From: Stictocephala bisonia
Taxonomy: Eukaryota > Arthropoda > Insecta > Hemiptera > Membracidae
NCBI GenBank assembly: GCA_035578905.1
Contig: JAQJVL010000047.1
Location: 1,029,111 to 1,093,110 of the forward strand
Length of the DNA: 64,000 bases
Direction of reading: 5' to 3'
This document shows, piece after piece, positions 58,376 to 64,000 of the stretch (its first letter is position 1; every line of letters begins with the position of its first letter). The notes under the pieces were generated by a model, which saw nothing but the letters and a program-made list of their open reading frames with translations, was not told where the DNA came from and ran no database searches. Made by a program: the position numbers and the translations under genes.

Positions 58376-60053
58376 GATAAACGTATCTTTTCAACAAAAA
58401 AACAGCATTTATTGTTATTTGTTTCCCTGTAGAACAATTTCCTATATTGCCTTATTTTGCACTTAAAACCGGAAAGATCCAAATACAACAATAATTTCAG
58501 TCAAGAAAGTGCAGGAAGACACTAACCACGTCCAAAATAGCGAACTGACACTGTCGACAATGAAGTCGTCACGAGCATCATTTGAAGCAATTTGGAGATG
58601 TTCGTGTTAGTGAAGACGATCATACTGGCAAGTAAAAGTTACGGGTCTGGAGGCAAGTTCCATTCACCTCGGAGAGCCTCACAACTGGTTACAGTCTCAC
58701 ATCTGTTTCCTGGGTGTGTGGCTTTCCTACCGTCTGACGAGTAACGATGAATAATTTACTATCCTAACACTAGTGAACCTACTGAAATATAGTTTTGAAG
58801 CTATTTATGTTTACATGTAACAATATCTCTGTAATATAGCTTTTTTTGCAAATACTATTTATTAGTTGAGAAAAAGTACATTTATATTTGATGTAATGTA
58901 ATACTGCATATACAAGTTATCTATATATTTAAGTTAGAATACTATTTTGTTAACTGAGTTTCTGAAGGAATCTGGGGTTGCAATATAATGAATCATTTTA
59001 ATTTGAATGCAATTGTGTGTAGAATTACATGTTGACACCGAAATTAAAAATGTTTTCAGTTTTAACACGATTTTTTTTTAATTCTAAAAAGTCAAGCTGT
59101 CTTGATCTTTTTAAATGGCATATTTTTTAAATTTACAACTATGCTGTTTATTTACTGTCTTTACTATTATCCTATTATGTAGTTAAACACACGTTGGAAC
59201 AATAACAATTAAAATAGTTTGTTTTATTTGTTTTTTATGTGTTTTAGGTTATTCTGTTGAGGCTAGAATATGATTTGTATAAAATTGGACTGTAATGTTT
59301 TTCATTATTTTCCGTTTTTACACAGATTTTTGAGTGCATCTAAAATTGATTCTATGGAATATGTGGTGTAGTCCCAACAAACAAAACGTAAACTAATTAT
59401 TATTGTGTTTTTATTATTATTATTCATTTATTATTATGCATAACCTGTGTTTTTTTACTGAGGTATTTTATGGTAAGTATTTAGTAAATTGTTTACTGAA
59501 TATTATAAAGAATTGAAACTGGGAAAATCTATTTATAACTAGTAACGGGTTTCATTAAAAGACTACGTACACTAACTTATGGACAAGGTGACGACTTTTA
59601 GTAACTGTGACTGTCACGCTAGGAACTCACACCAAACTATGGTGGATATGTATATTTTAGCCTTTTGCATATTTGTGTACATCAATAGAGTAGAGTAAAA
59701 CCAGTCGACGCGTCAGAATTACAACAATACCGAATGTCCTTATAACCTGACTTCAAATATTCACTTTCTCAGAAGGCAATCATACTAAATAAAATTTTCT
59801 ATTGGTGATTTTGCTTTGTGTTTGAAAAATTACAGGTGCTTTAGAATTTTTAACACCCTTAATTAACAATTTAAGGATTTCATTTAATATATGTTAATAG
59901 GCAACTTTACAATTTGTAAAATATTCACGCAGCTGGATGCAACGAAATACTGTGAAAGACGGCGTCTCTGGTGATAAAAAGCATCTTCAAACAATTCATT
60001 TGACAATCCACTAATAAATTTAGCTTTCCCAAATACTTTCTCAAAACCAGTAA
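58376..60053. other. Intergenic DNA
   Basis: A GC-richer patch at 58520-58760 has no open frame or splice pattern I can support. The rest is AT-rich. Confidence 0.45.
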
Positions 60054-60345
60054 TCACATGTTACACAACCTGCCTAGTGATGATGCCTAGTGTTCATTGG
60101 ACATTAGTCTCTCCCTGCTAGTTATGGAGAACTGACGTCTGAGCAGGACAGGTTTGGAGCTGAGGAGTAACCAGACCTGGTTTAGGTCAAGTACAAGATC
60201 AAGTCCAAAAGAACTATCTCAGGTGTTTAAGTTCATCACATGTTACACAACCTAGCTAGTGATGGCTGTATGTTCACTGGACATTAGTCTCTCCCTGCCA
60301 GGTATGGGGATCTGCTATGTGACTTTACGTTCATCACGTGATACA
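60054..60345 (+). repeat. Direct repeat, about 182-bp period
   Basis: TCACATGTTACACAACCTRS...TAGTGATG...GTTCAYTGGACATTAGTCTC followed by TCCCTGCYAG occurs at 60054 and 60236. A third start (TTCATCACGTGATACAGCC) lies at about 60328. This is a short tandem duplication of unknown origin. Confidence 0.6.
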
Positions 60346-61560
60346 GCCTCTTGCTAAAAAGACTCATAGTTGAATTTTAGCATATTGTTGTATTTATAAT
60401 TGATGAAACGTTTTAGAGTTTGAACATTACAATACTAAAGTGAGGAGGGATTGTTGATAGATTATTATTGTTAATATTTTATCTTCTTTAATTTCTCACT
60501 ATTACTTTTTAGTCAGTAATATTTCATATACACCATTCTAACTTGATCTTTATCATGTAAGCAGCTATATCTAGTTTAAAAGATAAAAATGAATAATTCA
60601 TTTGTGAATATAAATTATGTATAATAATTACGGTTTGAAAATGACAGGCCTTACTAATCCGTAAAATGGGGAAAGAAGTTTGAAGGTTTGAAGAACATCT
60701 TCAACAAATCATGATGGTCTTATTCTTTTCTTGTTTTAAAGGAAGGTTAGGATTACAATAAGCTACAGAGTATCCTCCAGTATTGAGTCTTAGAGCACTG
60801 TCCCTAAGGTCTGGCAATGTTTTGAGGCTGGTTTAATAAATGATCTCCAACTGATTTTCCTGTGCTTTTATATATACTGTTCCCTGAATACTCCTTAACA
60901 TTATAACCACATGATACAGAAAATCTCACTTTTATTTCAAATAGCTCACACTTTTATTATAAATAACACAAAAAAGACAATTTCGTGACATCACCGTCCG
61001 TGCAGTTCCTTTTTCTTAGGAGGGAGGCATGCTCTTAATTTTGATTTAAAATCCTAATATAATAGCCTAGCCTATTGTTAATTGTATATAAACATTACAA
61101 GACACTGTATAGCAGTTTTCAATCATATGTCTGAGGGTTTTAAAATGTGTGATGAACTTCTTATATAGGTCTATGGTTAAATTTGATTTAAAGGGGCCTT
61201 GCAATTAAGCCACTAGAACATTACACATTGACCACAATTCAGTTGTAATGGAACAGTACTCTTGGGGGAAAAAAGGTTTGTATAAACGCGTGTTTCATAT
61301 TTTACTGTCTAATTAAAATTAAAATAAATTGCGGGCCGATAATTTTGATTTGGAAAGTTTTTGAGGGAAAATAATGGGTTCTATCTGCTACTAAAACTAA
61401 AATATTTGAATGAACTTCCGAAGACTGGCATTCATGAGTTACCTATCGTAAACAATTCATATCTGATTTTGAGCTTCGGATCTTAAAATTTTGATGTATC
61501 AGAAACAAAAATCATAAATAAATAAAAACTAATAAAGCTATGAAATGTTCGAACTAAATT
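60346..61560. other. AT-rich intergenic DNA
   Basis: Nothing is recognised in this stretch. Confidence 0.5.
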
Positions 61561-61706
61561 GCCGGCGTGAAAGCTCAGTGACTGCGTAGGGCAATGTCTA
61601 AGGTTCGAATCCCCAACTGAGTTAACGGTCGGTATTTCACTTGTTGAATAAAGTTCACGGTCATGCCTGCAGGCCCATGTGAAATGGTAAGTGAAGTTAA
61701 AAAAAG
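61561..61706 (+). mobile_element. SINE family A (tRNA-derived), copy 3
   Basis: It starts GCCGGCGTGAAAGCTCAGTG, has AAGGTTCGAATCCCCAACTG (B box) and GAGTTAACGGTCGGTATTTC, and ends with ATGCCTGCAGGCCCATGTGA before an A-rich tail. There is a small deletion between the A and B boxes relative to copy 2. Confidence 0.75.
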
Positions 61707-61994
61707 ATTATAAAAGTTTATATAAATTCAATTTAAATGCTATTAAAAAATGAGGAAAAAACTTGAAAAATATTAGGGTTTATAATTTATTGAAGGATTA
61801 ACACTTGTTATATTAACTCGTCAGAACTAATAAATCAGCTTTTGTGATCTGTCATCCACAGAAGAGTTGCTACAGCTATACAAAGCTTGCCATCTACTTC
61901 ATCAAGATATGTAGTTTTAAAAATACTTTATAAATCATACGAGCTTCTTGGGGACAGTAAATGCTTTAAAGACTAAGCGATATGTTCAGTTAAC
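61707..61994. other. AT-rich intergenic DNA
   Basis: Nothing is recognised between the two SINEs. Confidence 0.4.
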
Positions 61995-62240
61995 AAGGTG
62001 TCCACTCAATGGTTGTCATCGATGTGGAATCTGCTACGAAGTCTGGGGTGTCTATGTTGGATGATAGTAAAGGTCCGGAAGTTGCCTAGGAAACCATGTC
62101 TCAGGCTTGTCAATTAGCTGAAAACTAGACTAATACGAAGAAATTAATTACATACCAAGTTTTAGGTCCCTTAGTTACCAAATAATAATTGGGCTATTAA
62201 TAAATGGCAATGTGTCTAAGGAACATCTGACCTTAGTAAC
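61995..62240 (+). mobile_element. SINE family B, copy lacking the head
   Basis: CTCAATGGTTGTCATCGATG, GTCTCAGGCTTGTCAATTAG, TAGGTCCCTTAGTTACCAAA, GGGCTATTAATAAATGGCAA and TTAGTAACAGTAATTACACT follow the same order as 55880-56290. Confidence 0.5.
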
Positions 62241-62830
62241 AGTAATTACACTAGTATATACACAGTAATTTGTAAACTATTATTTTGGTTAATTTTATTA
62301 TAATTTTTATTTCCCTTTGTTAAGTTAATGTAATTTAAATAATTTAGCTAGTAAATTAGTTTTCCTTATTGAATTTACGTATTGTTAATTTTAAAATAAA
62401 GAAGTTAAATATAAGACACAGACTCTTAGCGCTAATTGTGCCTTTTTATATAAAAGATTGTTATTTTATTAAATTTATCATCACACTCTTTCACAATACA
62501 TTTAATATCGGCTTCTCAATGTGAATAAATGAATATAATTATATGTCACATGGGAAGAAACAACGTCTAACTACTTCAACTCAACAGTTGGCTTTACTTT
62601 AACTAGGAAGTTCTCCTTTAAACATTTAAAATACATTTTACAAACGTTGTCCATTACACAATAGCTCACGATTAAGAAGCAGAATGGTGAGGTAATATAA
62701 TTTTCTGTCGATTACAAGCAATAATCCCAATATTAACCGGTAAGCTGACTTTGCCGGTTAGTATTGGAACCGGTAAACTCACTCTGGAAGAAAGTAATCT
62801 CCGTCCAGTTTCAACGCGTAAGTAGTGTAG
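62241..62830. other. AT-rich intergenic DNA
   Basis: An inverted pair AACCGGTAAGCTGACTTTGC / AGTATTGGAACCGGTAAACT-like words surrounds 62735-62780. No gene. Confidence 0.4.
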
Positions 62831-62832
62831 GC

Positions 62833-64000
62833 CTACTAGTGTAAGGTACTAGTGTAAGTACTTGTGTAAGGTACTAGTGTAAGTACTTGTGTAAGGTACT
62901 AGTGTTGGTACTAGTGTAAGGTACTAGTGTAAGGTACTAGTGTAAGTACTAGTGTAAGGTACTAGTGTAAGGTACTAGTGTAAGTACTTGTGTAAGGTAC
63001 TAGTGTTAGTACTAGTGTAAGATGCTAGTGTAAGATGATAGTGTAGAGTACTAGTGTAAGGTACTAGTGTAGGGTACTAGTGTAAGATACTAGTGTACGG
63101 TACTAGTGAAAGTACTAGTGTTGGGTACTAGTCTAAGGTACTAGTGTAAGATACTAGTGTAAGTACTAGTGTAAGGTACTAGTGTAAGTTACTAGTGTAA
63201 GGTACTAGTGTACGGTACTAGTGTTAGTACTAGTGTAAGGTACTAGTGTAGGGCACTATTGTAAGGTACTAGTGTAGGGTACTAGTGTTAGTACTAGTGT
63301 AGGGTACTAGTGTTAGTACTAGTGTAGGGTACTAGTGTAAGTTACTAGTGTAAGGTACTAGAGTAGGGTACTAGTGTTAGTACTAGTGTAAGGTACTAGT
63401 GTAAGTTACTAGTGTAAGGTACTAGAGTAGGGTACTAGTGTAGGGCACTATTGTAAGGTACTAGTGTAGGGTACTAGTGTTAGTACTAGTGTAGGGTACT
63501 AGTGTTAGTACTAGTGTAGGGTACTAGTGTAAGTTACTAGTGTAAGGTACTAGAGTAGGGCACTATTGTAAGGTACTAGTGTAGGGTACTAGTGTTAGTA
63601 CTAGTGTAGGGTACTAGTGTTAGTACTAGTGTAGGGTACTAGTGTAAGTTACTAGTGTAAGGTACTAGAGTAAGTTACTATTGTAAGGTACTAGTGTAGG
63701 GTACTAGTGTTAGTACTAGTGTAGGGTACTAGTGTTAGTACTAGTGTAGGGTACTAGTGTTAGTACTAGTGTAGGGTACTAGTGTTAGTACTAGTGTAAG
63801 GTACTAGTGTAAGTTACTATTGTAAGGTACTAGTGTAGGGTACTAGTGTTAGTACTAGTGTAGGGTACTAGTGTTAGTACTAGTGTAGGGTACTAGTGTT
63901 AGTACTAGTGTAGGGTACTAGTGTTAGTACTAGTGTAGGGTACTAGTGTTAGTACTAGTGTAGAGTACTAGTGTAAGTTACTATTGTAAAGTACTAGTGT
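62833..64000 (+). repeat. 12/13-bp ACTAGT satellite, over 90 units, continues past the window
   Basis: The unit is GTACTAGTGTAAG or GTACTAGTGTTA, with ACTAGT palindromes about every 12-13 bp. Towards the right edge a 25-bp dimer (GGGTACTAGTGTTAGTACTA with GTGTA) predominates. Longer blocks marked by CTAGAGTAGGG and CACTATTGTAAGG recur, so there is higher-order structure. The true length is unknown because the window ends inside it. Confidence 0.95.

Overview
This is an AT-rich (very roughly 30 % GC) eukaryotic, almost certainly animal, genomic window. I can find no host protein-coding gene in it. Every substantial open frame is either part of a decayed retroelement or an artefact of a tandem repeat whose unit is a multiple of 3 bp. 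An arthropod, probably insect, origin is suggested by a kilobase-scale degenerate GGTTAG/TTAGG-like array, APE-type LINEs that look Jockey/CR1-like, a Penelope-like element, and tRNA- and 5S-derived SINEs. The species cannot be determined from the sequence alone.

Layout. 0-6 kb: a CpG-containing patch with an NRF-1-like palindrome, a short MITE (2121-2236), poly-G/TACTTTTCC modules, a foldback element (3061-3590), and a 52-bp satellite made from the MITE terminus (4697-5428). 6-15 kb: SINE copies, a 1.5-kb foldback transposon (9897-11375), and the first G-rich minisatellite pair (12997-13585). 15-18.5 kb: a minus-strand LINE with ORF1, endonuclease and partial reverse transcriptase, all inactivated, whose 5' end abuts a (TA)n tract. 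20-25.6 kb: minisatellites of 21, 33, 163 and about 37 bp, and a tRNA-type SINE. 26.5-29 kb: the 3' end of a second LINE in which a 119-bp piece of the reverse transcriptase gene has been amplified to 15 copies. 29-37 kb: microsatellites, degenerate arrays and a 5S-rRNA-like SINE. 37.6-38.5 kb: a Penelope-like 3' end in a near-perfect 314-bp inverted repeat. 42-50 kb: a satellite-dense block (69-, 36-, 70-, 27- and 38-bp units). 50-58.4 kb: a second CpG-rich patch, SINEs, hairpins, another G-rich minisatellite, and the GGTTAG-like array. 60-64 kb: more SINEs, then a 12/13-bp ACTAGT satellite that runs off the window end.

How the parts relate. The recurring theme is conversion of mobile elements into tandem repeats: the LINE reverse transcriptase gives the 119-bp satellite, the MITE end gives the 52-bp satellite, and an open frame resembling a transposase DNA-binding domain flanks the 33-bp array. 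One G-rich minisatellite family recurs at five separate positions in both orientations, so the repeat appears to disperse as well as expand. Nothing here forms a metabolic pathway or operon. The window reads as repeat-dominated intergenic DNA.
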